Shown piece by piece: positions 13,901 through 28,900 of a stretch of DNA of 64,000 bases (position 1 is its first letter; each line of letters opens with the position of its first letter). Origin of the DNA: Rostratula benghalensis (lineage: Eukaryota > Chordata > Aves > Charadriiformes > Rostratulidae); NCBI GenBank assembly GCA_013399305.1, contig VXAI01000095.1:1814352-1878351 (forward strand), written 5' to 3'. The notes beneath the pieces were generated by a model that ran no database searches, had not been told where the DNA came from, and was given only the letters and a program-made list of their open reading frames with translations. A program made the position numbers and the translations under genes.

Positions 13901-16900
13901 GCTTTGATTCCTGGTCTGATTTAGGCTCATGATGCTTATCTGTATGACTCTTGCTGTCTGAGAGTCCAGCTCATGCCTTGGACTCTGCCATTTACCTGTG
14001 ACCATGCTCTCCTGAGCAGTCACGAAAGGGAAATCAGTCTGTCTCCCTCATTCTGGTCTGTTTGCATCATGTTTATTTGTGTTATCATCACGGGGAGATC
14101 AGGACCAGAACAGTTTTGAATTTATTTAGTGAGGGTAAGGTCTTGCAAATAGTAGAATTTAAGGGGGATCAGTATGGTGGAAAACTCCTGAAAAATGTTA
14201 GCAAATTACTTGCAGGGCTGTATGGAAATTGTACTGAACTGGAGGGACGTATTGGGAGTGTCTGTGAACTGAAGGGACTGAGCTAGACGTTTAATGGTTC
14301 CAAATGGGTATGTTCTTTCATTAATGCAGTCAGACTCTGTTGGAACAAGTACAAATGTTTATCATCCATAAGGTTCAATGGCAAGGAGCTCAAAACCCTA
14401 TCTGTGCCTTGTGCTAAGAAACATCTCCTTTGGTGTGTTTTGAATTTGGTTAGATGAAAAAAAAAAAAAAAAAAGAAAAGGAACAGCCATGGGGAGGGTT
14501 TCAAATCATTTTAGCCTGGAAATCTGGCATAAATAGCAATGTTAGCACCCTCTGATCCAAGGAGGCACCACGTAAGAGCTCATTTTGAAGTACTTCCCAA
14601 AAGTGGAGTTGGGATCTCTAGAATCAGTTTGAGCTTAATGAATTTGCCAGGACTGTGCTGGACACCGTGCAAGACGCGGTGGCTGCAGGCGCTGAGCGAG
14701 CGGGCAATGCTGCGCCCTGGTGGCAGCTCTTCAGGGAGACCATCCCGGGCTGCAGGTCTCTGGCAGGTCTTGAAGGGGTAGAAGCCATATGCTTGTAGAT
14801 CAGGAGGTCTGTGAGTCTTCTGGACAGCTTTGTGAGTGGGTCGCTGGTGTTCTGTTGTGGGGACGTCTGGTTATCACCATCCACTAGAAGGAGAGAAAAT
14901 CACACGTATTCCAGGTTGTAGGCAGTTCGTCAAGCACAGCGACAGGCAGCAAGGAGGTAATTAGCTACTAGAAGACAAAAGGATACTTTCAAGCAAAACC
15001 AGCAACTCAATTCAATGAAGCAATTCCAGAAGATAAGTAAGAGGAGGCTTAGGAACAGTCAGAGAGTAGAATGAGGAGGTGTCCTTGGCTACTGCTAACT
15101 GCATTTACATCAGGTGAAATGCAAGATGACCTCCTAAGGCAGAAGTTAATTTGGCATTAGTTTTCACGTGGAGTCACAGGTTTCTTAGCTTCAGTGTGAT
15201 CCTCAGGCTGGCTTACTTCAAAGGTTTTCCCATTATAATGTTTTTACTCAACAACCTTATGGTTGGACATTTCCTTGTTTTAAAATGTTAAATGATCTGT
15301 GCTACTTTGGTTTGAGGTTCTTCAGGCCAAGTGCAGTCTTTAGCCACAAAGAAGGATTAGCAGGATAATCTAGCAAAATATTTAATCATGAAATTAATTA
15401 ATCATGAAATTAACCTCTGAGGGGGCTGATACGCTGTGTCTTAGTGTAGTGAGGCAGCTGCCAGCAAGAAGGACACCTACTCACACAAACACCACACCAA
15501 GTCCTCCAAACCGCCCTGATCTGCTCAGTTTGGGGTGGGGGAGGAGGGAAAATATGAAGTTACCCATTTTAAAAAAAAAAACCTACTTCCCAAGTTGCAT
15601 GTAAATTATAAAACAGTGTCCTGTGGTTGATCTTAAAATTGGTGGGAAATGAAAAAAAATAAAACTGTCAAAATGATAATCACTAAAGAGAAAAAGAAAC
15701 CTGTGTGAGTGAAAGTTGGCAAGTCTGTTAGCAGAATGACTACTGTACTGGAAAATTACTGAGCACTGTTTATAAAGGCAATCAGACAGGAATGTTAGTC
15801 TTGGAGTCCGACTTTCGACATCAGCAGCTGTATTATTCTACTAGATTCCTTGTAATTTATTTAAAAAAAACAACCCAAACCCCACCTCCTAGTGACAGGG
15901 TGTGGCACAACCTGTTCCCAAAAGTCAAGATTCACCTGATTATTTTAACCTGGCAGAGATATGGCAGAGACTTTCAGCAGTGTGTAAAGAAAGAAAGATA
16001 CAACAGCCGGGTGTGCGTATTTCATGGGAATCGGGAGTCCGTGTGTAAACAGTGTTCTCTTGCTTCTACACATCCAAGCGTGAATTTTGCTTGATAGCTG
16101 TAAGCAAAAAATATCTGACTGTCAATTCCATGCGCCTGATTCTCAGAAATCTTTTCCAGTTCTCCTTGCTAAAATTATCCTGGCCCCTCTGCAAGTTGGT
16201 CTGAGTTTTGCCTAACGTTGGTGGAGCCACAGTTTCACCCAGGTGCCTCAGAAAACCAAGAACAATTTTGAAATGATTTTGCATCACAAACCGGTGCTAA
16301 AGACAACCGGTGGTAACTAGACATGTAGTTTGCTTCACCTGCATACATTTGTGGGATAAAGTACGCTAAACCAAAAAGGTATGCAGTACGATCTATGAGA
16401 AACAGAACCCTCAGATTACACTGCTTTAGATCAGTTTCTGTCAAAAGTGCTTTTTCAGACTAGCTATGTCTTATTTAGTAGCAAATTTCCTCTGATACTT
16501 TATTCAACAGTAGTACAGGCTCTTCACTAGTTGTAGTTAAGAGCCCATTCTAAAAAAAAAAACAGGTTTAATAAAACCAGAAAAATTAATGTTATTACAA
16601 ATGTGTCTTTAGTCACATCCAAGCTATTATTGTGAAGGCAAGGAAATTATTTTAATGTAGGATTGAGGAGGCAAAGAAAGTAACACAATCCCTGTAGATG
16701 ATGGGTGCATGTGTATGAGTACACCATGGGTATTTAGGTAGTGGAACAGAACCAACCTCCACGCACTGGTCTTCTGCAAGGCTCGAGACAGAAATAACCA
16801 GGAGAAATTCAATGGGCTGCAATGGTTACCCTAGAAGATGTAACGGCTTTATGTTAGAAAAGGCTACAAATCTCTGAAAAGTGACCTCACATCTTTTGAT

Positions 16901-19900
16901 TGCACTCCTCCACCCCATCCTTCAGCCTTGACCCATTTTATCTTCATAGCATTTTTTCCCAAGTCCGTAGCTACAAGTCTTCATTTGTGGACATTCATCT
17001 CCCCTGGGTTTATGCCCATAGTGCTGTAGACCATTTTTTCCCCTAGAAAACGTGGGAGTCTTAGGCAAGTAGGTAGAGTGGATAATTCAAGGTTAATGAC
17101 TAATCCAGACCATAGAAAGATCAAATGATGAACTGAACCTCTGAAAGATATTTCAAGTTTGCTCCAGGGGCCTGCCAGATGAGTGTTGCCAAAGAAGATT
17201 AGAAGAAGAACTCCCAATTCCTCAGCAGAAATACTGAGAGGTCAGAGGTTGAGGAAGGCTCAGAAGACAAAGATTTAAAACAGCCCTCTCAGATTGCGTG
17301 TGCTGCCCATCCCAGCTTTTTGAGGCTATAGAAAAAAATACACCCTTCTGGGCATTTTTTTAGCTGAAAAGACAGCAACTGAGTGGCTTAAAACATCTGT
17401 GCTTAAAAGCTCATCACTTTCTTCCTAAATCGTACCACCAGCAGGGATCAGCTAGCTCTTGAATCTTCTATAGAGGTAAGATTACAAAAAATAATACCAT
17501 GGATAAAGCCACCCCTACAGTTGTGAGAAAGATGGGTGTGTTTGTCACATAAATCAGGATTTGTTGGAAAAATGAGAGGTTCTCCAGGGACTCCAGCCAA
17601 AGCACTCACATGAGCCAACAGAAGATGGGTTATAACCTGGGAGGGAAAGACTAAACTGAGCAGAACTGTGGTGTCAAGCAATCCCTACGATCAGTTTACA
17701 GGCTTAAAACAGAACTGGAAGCCATATGTTCTATACGATATACACAGGGCTTAGTGTACAAGAGTTAATTGGCTTAGTTAATAAGCTTGGGGTATTAAGT
17801 TAGAACACTGGAATTATTTTTTTTACATTGTCATAAGGAAAAAAAACATTTAAAAAACCCCAATAAAAGGCTCATTCTTAAACACATCCAGGTGTTTTCA
17901 AACAGTTTAATGACAGTGTAGGGAGTAAAACCTGTCTGTAGTGTAATTTAATAGCAGCCATAATGTGATACTGTTTGTGCATCACATTTTTCTTCCCTGT
18001 GTGTATATAACTTACAGATAGTAATTATGCTAATACCTCGCTGCACCTTATCAAAGGTGAAACTGGCAGGAATTTTCATGTTTAATCACTTCATCCATAA
18101 ATCCCTTGTCTTTCCACTTGGGTTGGGAATTATGTTGTTGAGGCATAGGTACAGATTCTGTGTCTTACAGCTGCCTAGGAAGGGGGTCTTCAGAACTGCG
18201 GGGACAGATCAGGGCACTGCCAGTGTGGGACATAGGACTCACATTTACTTGTTTGCCAGGTCACTTCAACCAGTCATTGAACCTAGCAGAAACTTCACTG
18301 AGAGAACTGTTTTGTGGTCAAACTGATGATCCCCTACACACCTTTGAAGTACCCTACTTTACAGATATTATTATTATTATTATTATTATTANNNNNNNNN
18401 NNNNNNNNNNNTTAAAACATTTAATCTGTCACTTGTCTCTCGGGTGTGAAACTAAAGCTACTATAGCCTTTAATTTCTAAGTATTTTGATTCCATGTTAG
18501 CAGCAGTTGTCAGAAGTTGGAGAGGGTGGGCTGTGAGGTTCCAAAGATCCCTTACATTGTAGCCCCATCTTATTTTAACCATTGGGCTTGGATCGGGGAT
18601 GGGTGTAATAGATGGGTACCTGAAGCTGGCCATACAAACACCGTTCTGACTAAAAATGCTGGAGATTGCATTTTCATCATGGGCACCACTTCATATTGAT
18701 TCCCTGGGTTTTGGCTCGTGCCCTGTGCAATCATTCTCCTCATAATTATATTTTTTTCTGTGTCAATTCTCCGGCTGCACTCTGTGCTATCAGTGCTGGC
18801 ACTAACTAGAGACCACCAAACAGGGTAGAAATGAGGTGATTTCTCCCCTCCGCAAGAGCAACCAAAAAAAAAAGGAATTTTTCTTCCTGAAAGGAAAGTC
18901 AAACCTTTAGTTCTTAAGGCATCTTGGAAATAGTTGGCATCCTGCATGCTGCCCATCCTAAATGCAGGCTCACAGACAGCCTATGCCAAGAATGTATTTT
19001 TCTCTTTCTCCTTTGTTTTCAGACCCTTTCCCTTTTTCTTTTGCCAGTAGCTGTAGATCACAGTGAGAGTACGGTGCTGAAGTGAATATTAGTTCAGTGG
19101 AACCTGTACAGAAACTGTTCTTGGTCCTGTGACTCAGATTCAGCTCATAAAGCAAAGTCACTCCTTCCCCCTCCATGCCCTTGTTGAGCAATTCCTTCAC
19201 CCACATAGATAACTTGCTCCACATTTGCCCTGACAGGGAGAGCCCAGCTGATATCAAGGGACCCTGGTATTAATTTTCATGAACACCAATTTCTGCACTT
19301 CAAGGCTGGTTTTGTCAGCCCTTCAGTCCCAGTATTCGATTACCCAGCTGGCATTTTCCCATTCCATAAGCAAAATACCAAGCACTCAGCCACAGAGATG
19401 CACCAAAACTACAGTCTTAGAGAAACAGGTTTGGTGTCTTGCCAGCTGTTTTAGCCAACACAAATTCACAGATGTGTCAACTGCTTTAATGCACACAAGC
19501 GTTTGAGCGGGGCCTTGTTCCACAAAAGACAGGTGGCCAATCTGCCCTATCCTGTCCTGATCAAACCAGCTGCCTTCTGCCTTCACTGTCAAGGCAGTCC
19601 TCAGAGCTGTCACACCATGCCATCCGTCAAAGCATTTGGCAAATGAATTCCAGACAATTGCACTGAGTGAAGATGTTCCTACAAATTGTGCTGAAATGAC
19701 TTTTCCTCATTCAGGAACAGGAGGATGGGAAACACTTGTTTGATTTGTTAAGGAGAATTACACAGCAACTCCAAAAGAAATGTGGTTAATAAGCTGGTGT
19801 GTATGGTGCTCTGCCTGGACTGTGAGAGCCTGCAGCAAAATGAAATGCTATTTCTGAGCACTTGGATTTGAGAGGTCTTACTTGAACCACTTATCACAAC

Positions 19901-22900
19901 AGACAACCCAGGATTGGGAGACAAGTAAAAGATTCCTCGTATAAGGATACTAATCTAGATGATAGTCCTAAATAACAGGCTAGGAGATCAATTACCTGGG
20001 GAGAAAGGAATGATAGCCTTCCGGTGCACAGCACCTATGCAGTTATTGTTCCAGTCTCCCACTCCATCCAGGAATGTCTGTAATTACAGAGACCATGTTC
20101 CTCATTGACAGATTGCAGGAAGCATAAAGATCGATGCAGCTTGTCTTTAGGGAAAAAAAAAATAAATCGTCCCTCCTGCATACCTCCTCCTCCTTCAGAT
20201 TCTTCTTACACTTTTTATTCACTGCCTTGTAGCCCAGCTCTAACCACAGTGGTGCTTCCCAAACTCGCTGGAGTCCGGAGGAGCCTTTCAGTTGGACTTA
20301 CACTGTGCTGGGAGACAGCAGGGTGAGGTTGCCTCATTTCCCTTGTACGTCCACAGCCGGGTACTGCTCACAGCAGCAGTGCCTTCCCTGCTCCGGAGGA
20401 ACCCAGACACCTCACAACATTGTGCTGGGTGTTTGCCAAAGAGCCCTTAAAGACACAGCAAAGCAAACAGCAGCAAAACAAAAAGGCCATGTATTTGTTC
20501 CCCACACACTTTGATCAAAGGGGAAGGAAATGGCAACTGAAATGTGCTTACAAAGGAAATGAATCCCAAAAGCTCAGAGGAGCGATGGGTGTAGGGAAAT
20601 ACCCCCTGACCCCCTCCAGACTGGGTTATGGCACATCCTTGTGAGCTATGGCAGCTTTGAAACAGCGTTGTAGGATCCTTTCTGTAGTGAAAATCTTGTC
20701 TTTTTTTAAGTACTTAAGCCATGGCAGTCAATGTTTTATCTCACCAGATTTTTTACATTCCTTTTTTGCCTCTTTCCCAGGTGGGTGACTGGCCATTGGA
20801 GCCCTTGCTCTGCTACCTGTGAGAAAGGTGTCCAGCACCGGGAAGTGACTTGTGTTTACCAGCTGCAAAATGGGACCTACGTTAACACAAGAGACCTCTA
20901 CTGCCTTGGCAACAAACCAACATCAGTACAAAGCTGTGAAGGACGGGACTGCCTTTCTATCTGGGAAGCATCAGAGTGGTCAAAGGTAGGAGCTTGACTG
21001 AAGAAAGGAGCCAGACGGCACACAGCTCTGGATACACTTTGCCTAATCCAGCTAAATGCTTGAAATTAAGAATGTTGTTGCAGTCAGTGTATGTACTGGG
21101 TGCCACTGGGTAGGACTGTCAGTCGCTGAGTTAATCAGTTTGAAACTGAGATTTGTATTCCATACCAGAGAAGTTATTAAGGCGTGTTTCAGATACCGTG
21201 CTACAGAAACTGTATCTTTCCATGTGAAATTGCTGACCAGCAAGGAAAAACATTTCAGTGACCCGAGGCCAGAAGTGTAGTAACCCACCAGGGTTTCTGG
21301 CTCCATTTAAGTGTAGTGTGAAACAAACACCAGATTTATCAAGCATCTGCATGTTACAGAGAATGTACAATCTCTGGGCCTTATCCAGCCTTCTTTTGTG
21401 TAATTCCAGGAATATGGAAAAAGCTGGTTATACTTTGTATAAAAGGTGATCTCCTTGTAGTTGCAGAGAGTTAAGAAATTATTCTCAGATATTACTTCAG
21501 ATACAAATGATGTGTGGTCTAGACAGCCTGCGTTTGGTTTAGTGACAGAGTGAACAGGGAGTATGCCTACAGTTCACAATCAGCTGATACAGGGCAACTT
21601 TGTCTGTACCTTGTGAGTACCAGTCCTAATACGATGTCCAGGTGAGTTTTAATATTGCATCTGCTGGGCTCATCTGAATGATGATCCTTTCGCCATCGGT
21701 GCGGTGCTTACAGCTTTACCAGTCTCACTTCAGACTGGCTGTGTTATGGGACCATCCAGCAGTTTCTGCAGGAAGGATCTTTTCTTGTTATTCATCTCTA
21801 TTTTGAAACAGAGAGCTCCTGTTTAAAACATTGTCAAAGAGCTTTTGCAAAATATTATTGTTAGAAAGGTGCTTAAAAGTCACGGCAGCTCAGGATACAA
21901 GGGATCTTGCGCTGAGGAACAGTCTCTTAACAAACACAATGTGATTCCATTGTCTGCCTTTTGAACAGGAAATCTTTGGCAAGTGAGGGTTAAGCGAGGG
22001 TCGTGTTCCCTTTCAGTAGGACACTGTTCACTACTGCATGACATTCCTTTTCTTTCTGAGTTCTTTCATTTCAAAAGAAGTGGAGAAACACACCAAAGTT
22101 TTAATAAGTTGTCTGATAGGTCCTTTGTTTATTGTTAGAAATAATCCATTCAGATGGTGGCCTCTTTATTTCTTACAGCTGCACCAGCTGAAATCTTTAC
22201 AGTTGAGACTCTTCTTATGATGCTATTCCTACCTGGTTTGCATGGGAAAGTTTTACATGGGGTCTTTTTTTAACAATCCCAAGTACTTCTTCCACTTTCC
22301 AGAGTAGAAATTTACCGTATCTGACCACATAATTCATTTGAACACAGAATCACAGGGATTGGAAGGGACCTTGAAAGCTCATCCAGTCCAATCCCCCTGC
22401 CAGAGCAGGAACACCTGGATCAGGTCACACAGGAACACGTCCAGGAGGATTTTGAACGTCTCCAGAGAAGGAGATTCCACAACCTCTCTGGGCAGCCCCT
22501 TCCAGTGTTCCCTCACCCTCACTGTGAAGAAGCTTTTCCTCATATTTCAGTGGAACCTCCTGTGTTCCAGCTTGCACCCATTGCCCCTTGTCCTGTCATT
22601 GCCTGTCACTGAGAAGAGCCTGGCTCCATCCTCCTGACACTCGCCCTTTACAGATTTATAAACATTAATGAGGTCACCCCTCAGTCTCCTCTTCTCCAGC
22701 TCCCTCAGCCTTTCCTTCTACCATTTTAGTGGCTCTGGCCTGGACTCTCGCAAGCAGTTCCCTGTCCTTCTTGAACTGAGGGGCCCAGAACTGGACACAG
22801 TATTCCAGATGCGGTCTCACCAGGGCAAATACATAATATCTTTTCAATAACTGTTTTCCTTTTCCTTTGATAAATTCATTTACCTTTTTTCGTGTCTCCA

Positions 22901-25900
22901 ATTGCCCACTCGTGATTTTAAATTCATCTTATTCTGGCACATTTCTGCTATTATGTAGCACAGTTGACTCCAGGACACATTGATGCTCTGCCAGTTTGAA
23001 CAGTTGTCATAACTAGGACTTTCTTTAGTGGTAATCACTTTAATCCCTAGCATTTTAATCTCATGTTGTGGAATAAATGTCACAGTAGTGATATCATTTT
23101 ATAAATCAATTTTCTCATGTGTGTTTTTCAATTTTTTTGTTATACAACAAAAAAGAGTTGACCACATCGATGTCTGGTCCCCAACCAAAAATGTGTGTTT
23201 TCAAAGCAAATTCCAATACAGTCTTCATTGTGGAAAAAATTAAGTTCCTCCTTTATTGCCAAACACTTGAGATTGTTTTGAACAAAGTACTGCTCAACCC
23301 ATTTTTAATGACAAAAATAGAGACTGTCAGAAAAAGGTGAATGTTCCTACTGCTGTGGAACTACAGTAGAAAAAAATATGGGTTTCCCTCAAATAAAGGA
23401 GCTGTATCTTAATTGCAAAGTTGTGTTGCTCCTTCACAAAAGGTTGTGGGATTTGACTAAGTAATTTGTTAATAAAATAAGACTTAATGATCTCAGCTGG
23501 ACACTCCAGTTATTTAGTAGAATCCTTTGGTGTGGAATTTCTGTAAAATCTATGTGTTAAGAAATTCCGCATGAAAACAGAGGACTTGAGGAAAGAAAAA
23601 AAAAACCTCTTAAAGGGATTGATTTATATGTGACCACCAAAGATCTGTTGGAAAACCTTTTCAAATGCTGTTTTGTCTAGGAAAGTATATGCAGTATTAA
23701 TCTGTGAATGTCTTAAAAGCTTTGTGGGAAGAACAAACAGTTGGTGTTTTTCCCAGACTCGCTTGTAAAACCCACCTAGAGATTTCTCCTACTGTGAAAA
23801 ATACTCCCACTTCAGTTTGATTTACTTTGAATAAATTGGACCATTTGAAAGATTTTTATATATTGTGCTCTGTAGTTTGAAATGAACAAGTGCAGCCCCG
23901 AGGAGTCCACCCTGAGGACTGAGGAAAATTATATATAATTTGGGAAAGTCTATACAACCTGGGGCAAATTCGTGGCTTTTAGGTACCATTTAGGGACCTC
24001 CAGCCTGGGATCTCTGGCAAGTCTTGTGCTCTGAGGAGTCCAGCGAAGCATTTTCTGGAATTCTGCAAAGCCTGGAAGAATTCATCCCTGTATCTAGCAG
24101 AACTATACAATTGTGCTTGTTACAAAGATGTTACATCCGTAAGGAGGTCACGCCATGAGCAGCACATAGTAAATTAAGTGGAAGGTTTCCCAGATTTTCA
24201 AGAAGTCACTTTGTAGTGCTCTGAAGTATTTAAAGGCATGTCTGTTTGCTTGCCAGCTCATAAACGCTTGTCATTCATGTCCTTAACAAGGCCAGCAGGT
24301 CAGAACTGCCTGGATTGTGTTTTTAAGACAGTTAGACAGGCATGCTGAGATTTGTCCATTTGATGTAATTTATATCAAGCTGACGCTTGTTTCCAGCATA
24401 GACCCCCTGGATGGAGAAGCTTCTTGGAATATGTTCAAAAGACCTCACAGAATATCTCATATCTTCTCTATTTATTCAGTGTCAAATCAACTGTCTTTTG
24501 CACGCTGATCCCCTGAAGGGGAGAACTTGACATGCTAGAGGAGGTTAGTTTTTATCTCAGTTGGTACATAGATCATTTTTCCACCCACCTGTCCCCAGTG
24601 GCTCTTCAAGAAAATTTCTCCCTCTTAACCACTGCAATGGCATGAAAATGAAGAGCAGAGAGACTAACTATGCTGTTGTGTAGGGGCACACACTTAGCTG
24701 GCTGTGACAGCATCAGCAGATCTGGTACTCTTTTACTGAACTACTTATTTAAAACAGAAATTTCATTTCACTTCACACCAGTGTCCCTTTCCCACCTAGT
24801 GCAGTCAATGAAATCCAGCCAAATTCTCCAGTAAAATGGAATTTCTGGTCAATCATCAGTAGAGGTAACAAATGGGTGACCAGGTACCCCTGCTCTTTAT
24901 AACCTTCCTTCATAGTGTCCAGGCACAAAAACACTTGTGGGCAATTTGTGCTCACTCACATGAACGTTTGGTCAAGCACCCAAGTGTTTGAATCAAGCCT
25001 TCCCTCATCAACTGATTCTAGCAGCTCCAGTAGCCTGCTGCTTCCTCAGAGGACTTCAGGCAGTCCCTGCTTGTGCTTTTGGTGTTGAGAAGGCTGAGGT
25101 TCATCCCTGCTGAAGTCTGTGTCTCTCTGGGTGGCCGTGGCTGGAAGCTGATCCCACCACTGTGGCTCACTGAACACTGCCTCTCCTCAGCTATCCCCTC
25201 TGGGCATTTGAATTTCTTCAGAGCTCACGTAGAGATGAGGATGCAGCAAAACAAAGAGTGAGAGGGTCATGTATGTGTTTCACATGAGAACACGTGTGAG
25301 AACTGTGGCTTTGCCGTGGTACATGCAAGCTGTACAGCAGAAATGCATTTGTAACAGTGTTCTTGTGCTCCTGTGATCTAAAAACGCATTTATCACCATA
25401 CATCAAGGGACATGGCAGTTCTGTGTCGTGAATGTCAGTCTGTCCTTTTTCAGTAGGAAGAATGAGCTCTTAAATACAAGATGTAGTGGGTTTTTTCATC
25501 TGTAACACACAATTCTAGCAAAATTCCAGAAGATGTTTTTTGAAGAAGGTTAATTTTCAGAATTGCCATTTTTCGGAAGTAAAATATTTCACAAGCAAAT
25601 ACCATGCTTTCCAAATTACTGTTTTGTGTTTGAAAGGGGCTTAAATGAATGGGAAAAATATCTTAGGGTTATCATTTTTCCTCTGTGTTCATACAACCAG
25701 CTTTTCCTTTTAGGTACGTTATCATGGTAAAAGCTACCATTTCTAGGCACCAGGTAACAGAAAACAACTCCCTGTTGTGTTGCAGTGCTCAGCGGACTGT
25801 GGCAAGGGGATTCAGAAAAGAACAGTGACGTGCACAAATTCTCAAGGAAAATGTGATGCAGCCACCAGGCCAAGAGATGAGGAAGAGTGTGAGGATCACA

Positions 25901-28900
25901 CGGGCTGTTACGAGTGGAAAACAGGAGACTGGTCTAAGGTAACAGTGAACACTACCCGCTATTTTCTTCCTAAGTGCAAAGATGTTCAGAGTCCTGTGCT
26001 TCTGGCTGCTGTGTAAAGATATTTGGAAAGGAAGAGTTTAACTGGTTTTGATTGGAGCTTTTGCTGGGATTTAAACTCCCCTTGTGCCGTTTATAACCCA
26101 AACATCGCAACACAGGCTCATGGATATGACCCAGCAAGTTTTAGAGAAGTGTATTCCAAACAGGATAGAAATGAGTATTAATTGACAGCTTAACCATCCA
26201 AAAGCAAAACCTACACAAGATTTCCACCACAGGTGGGCTTTTGTTGTCAAAAAACTACTTTATAAATGATGCTGAAACTGCTTTCCACGTTTCAAAAAGC
26301 AAACTCTGACGAGTTCTGGCTAGCAGATTGAATTCTACCAAAAAGAGCACCTTAGCAGTGTCTCCCAGGAGTACAGATAGCTAAGGAGGCGTCCCATGCC
26401 CAGCCCGGACAAGCTAAAAAGAAAATAGCAGAATATTGGTCCTTGAGAGTAAATATGTGTTAAAAATTTGCACTTCAAGTTAGGAACCTAGTCACTGAGA
26501 AAAAGGGATATCTCACAAGGGGGCTGTGGTGAGAGTTTTTTCTCCCTCAATGCATCACTATGGAGCTGGGAAGAGAGCTGAACCTTGTCTTCATATCCCA
26601 CAGCTGATAAGTCTGAAGGTTTGGGAGAACTGCTGTTGAACTGAATACTGCTGGGGGGTGTGGGAAGCACAGGGAAGCACTAACAGACTCACACAGAAAC
26701 AGAGGGTAATTGAGAGCACTCACAGCTGAATTCTGTTCCTCTGCCTCGTGCAGGTCCTGCATGCAGAGTCTGAAGTACACTGTTTTATTACCACAGATGT
26801 AAGACTAGAGCTGTGCAGCTGAATTTCATGCTAGTCTGAGACCTGCACAGCATAGTGCAGTCCTAGACTTATTCCAGCCACCTGAAATGAAAGCAATCAT
26901 GACTTTAAAAGCAGAGCCAAAACCATCAGTCCCTTCCTCTGGGCTGGATTTTACCTTTACTTAGGCCTGTCTGAGCTTCGTTTCTCCAGTGACATCAGTG
27001 GAATTAATTCCCAAATGCAGTGGATTAAACCAGAGCAGAGCCTGCTCTGTATTTGCATTCTGGTCTTAAAGTAACAGGTAGTTTTGCTTGGGAAGGAGGC
27101 CTGGCGGTGCGAGAAACTCAGCCTTTGGCAGTGTTGTTCATAAAGCATCCTTTACATTACTGACTTCATGCTTGCATAAAGAACTAACATTTCCCAGGAA
27201 TATTATATTCCAGTTTAGTTTTATCTTATCTTTGTAACTGTTCTTTAAACAGAAAGCCTACTTTGTATTCTGGAACGTACGGCATGTGCAGAAACCACTG
27301 GGATACGGTAGTTGCATTTTGCTTTCCAAAAACCCAAACTCCAGCAAGCAAAATCCAGTAAAAAAGAGGCCCATAATGGGCAAATTGGCTTATCTGTGAT
27401 TGCATTATTTTATTTTTTTTTACATTGTGATTAGGAATTGCAAATATTTATAGATACACTCTGTCATAGATACATGAATTTAATGGTGTCAGTGCTGGGG
27501 AATGCATTAAGAACCTGCCATATACAAAAGGTCTGTATTTAAGCTGAGCCAGGAATTAGTATCACAGAATATTTAGAGTATTGAACATTATTTTATTCAT
27601 AACCTGGCACATAGAGTCCATGCAAGCTGGCCAAAACAAACAATTCCTGTGTGTTAACAGGTGAAATAACATTATTTATTTATTTGTGGAATTGTAAAAC
27701 ATTTTGGCATGCAAATTGACCCGGATTGTCTTTATAGGGAGGAATATGAAATAATTGTGTATTCACTGATTACATGGATTGAAAGTTCAGTATTGTGTGA
27801 AGGGTTCCAATCTGATAAAGATGTTGGCTCACTGCTAGAAAGGCTGCAATCGTACATTAGCCACTATAAATAGTGTTGTTGATGGATTTAGTGTCTGTGT
27901 GTGAGCAGGACAGGATCAGTGCAAAATCGCTTTTTATTTGCAATTCTTAACTCAGGCTCAGGACCCTCCCTGTGCAGAAGGGCACAAAGATTTATGTGAG
28001 GCATATGTGACCTGCTTCTGTCCGCAGAGAGCTTGTGCCAGCTCTCTGCTTCCCAGGAATTTCACCCTGTGCAAGTCCAGCAGGATGTTCTTGGACTTAG
28101 ATTTGGTTTATAATGAGCATTTAAAATTCTAGACATATTGGTTAATTCTGACTGGCCACTTAGATCACACAGTTAGATTCTTATTCTCCGAGTAGAGGGG
28201 GGAAGAGAGGCACCACTGGAATGCTAGAAAAGGGTAGATACAATTTTTAGAAGCAAATGTATTGTCTCAGAAGCCCAGATAGCTGAAATGTTTGGTGTGG
28301 AATTCAGTTCTGCACAAATCCTGAGCAAAGGACTTTTGTCATGAGAATCCAGGAGCTTTAATGCAAGGCATAGACTTAGATGGAGAGCCTTTACAGCTCT
28401 CAGCAGCTACTCCTTGGTGGAGTCCTTCCTCTAAGCAGAAACACGAAGTCTGCAGCAGTTAGATTATAGCAAACTCTTTAAAATGCATACGTCCAGGGTA
28501 AAATTCCATTGTAAAACATTTGTTGCCGGTGCTGTAAAATCCCTGTGAGAGAGCTTTATGCTGACTAAGATGGAAAGTTTTTCTATTAATACAAATTGAT
28601 CTCAGAAAAAGCAACAACTTTTTGCAATTAATGCATTGTACATTTGTTACTTATTGTTAGGAATCATCAGGGAAGCAAGATTTAACCCACAGTAGTAATT
28701 ATCATTAATTAAAACGAGGGGGTTTGATGCTTTATGTGCAAACACCTTGCATGGTGACTTGGCCTCCAATCCTGAATTTCCCAAACCAAGATCATTTGAA
28801 GATACCAGGAAGTCATGTAAGAGGTGAAACCTCATTTAAAAAGTGAAGTCCAGATACAACTCATAAATAGAATGGGCTGTTTAGGTGGTAATGGCAGACT

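Larger units (their letters stand above)
8075..20780 (+). other. ADAMTS17: Intron, 12.7 kb, repeat-rich
   Basis: A phase 2 intron. It contains a T19 tract (8397-8415), a sense CR1 (8881-9686), a long eroded antisense CR1 fragment (about 12500-13735), an A18 tract (14457-14474), an exon-like antisense open segment (14624-14885), a tandem 16-mer (15382-15413) and an (ATT)n tract followed by a sequence gap (18367-18411). Between these I recognise nothing. It ends in TTGCCTCTTTCCCAG. Confidence 0.85.

Noticed and set aside
14457..14474. Poly-A tract as the tail of a processed retrocopy
   Set aside because: No gene-like sequence lies on the 5' side, no target-site duplication is visible, and the nearby open segment is on the other strand.
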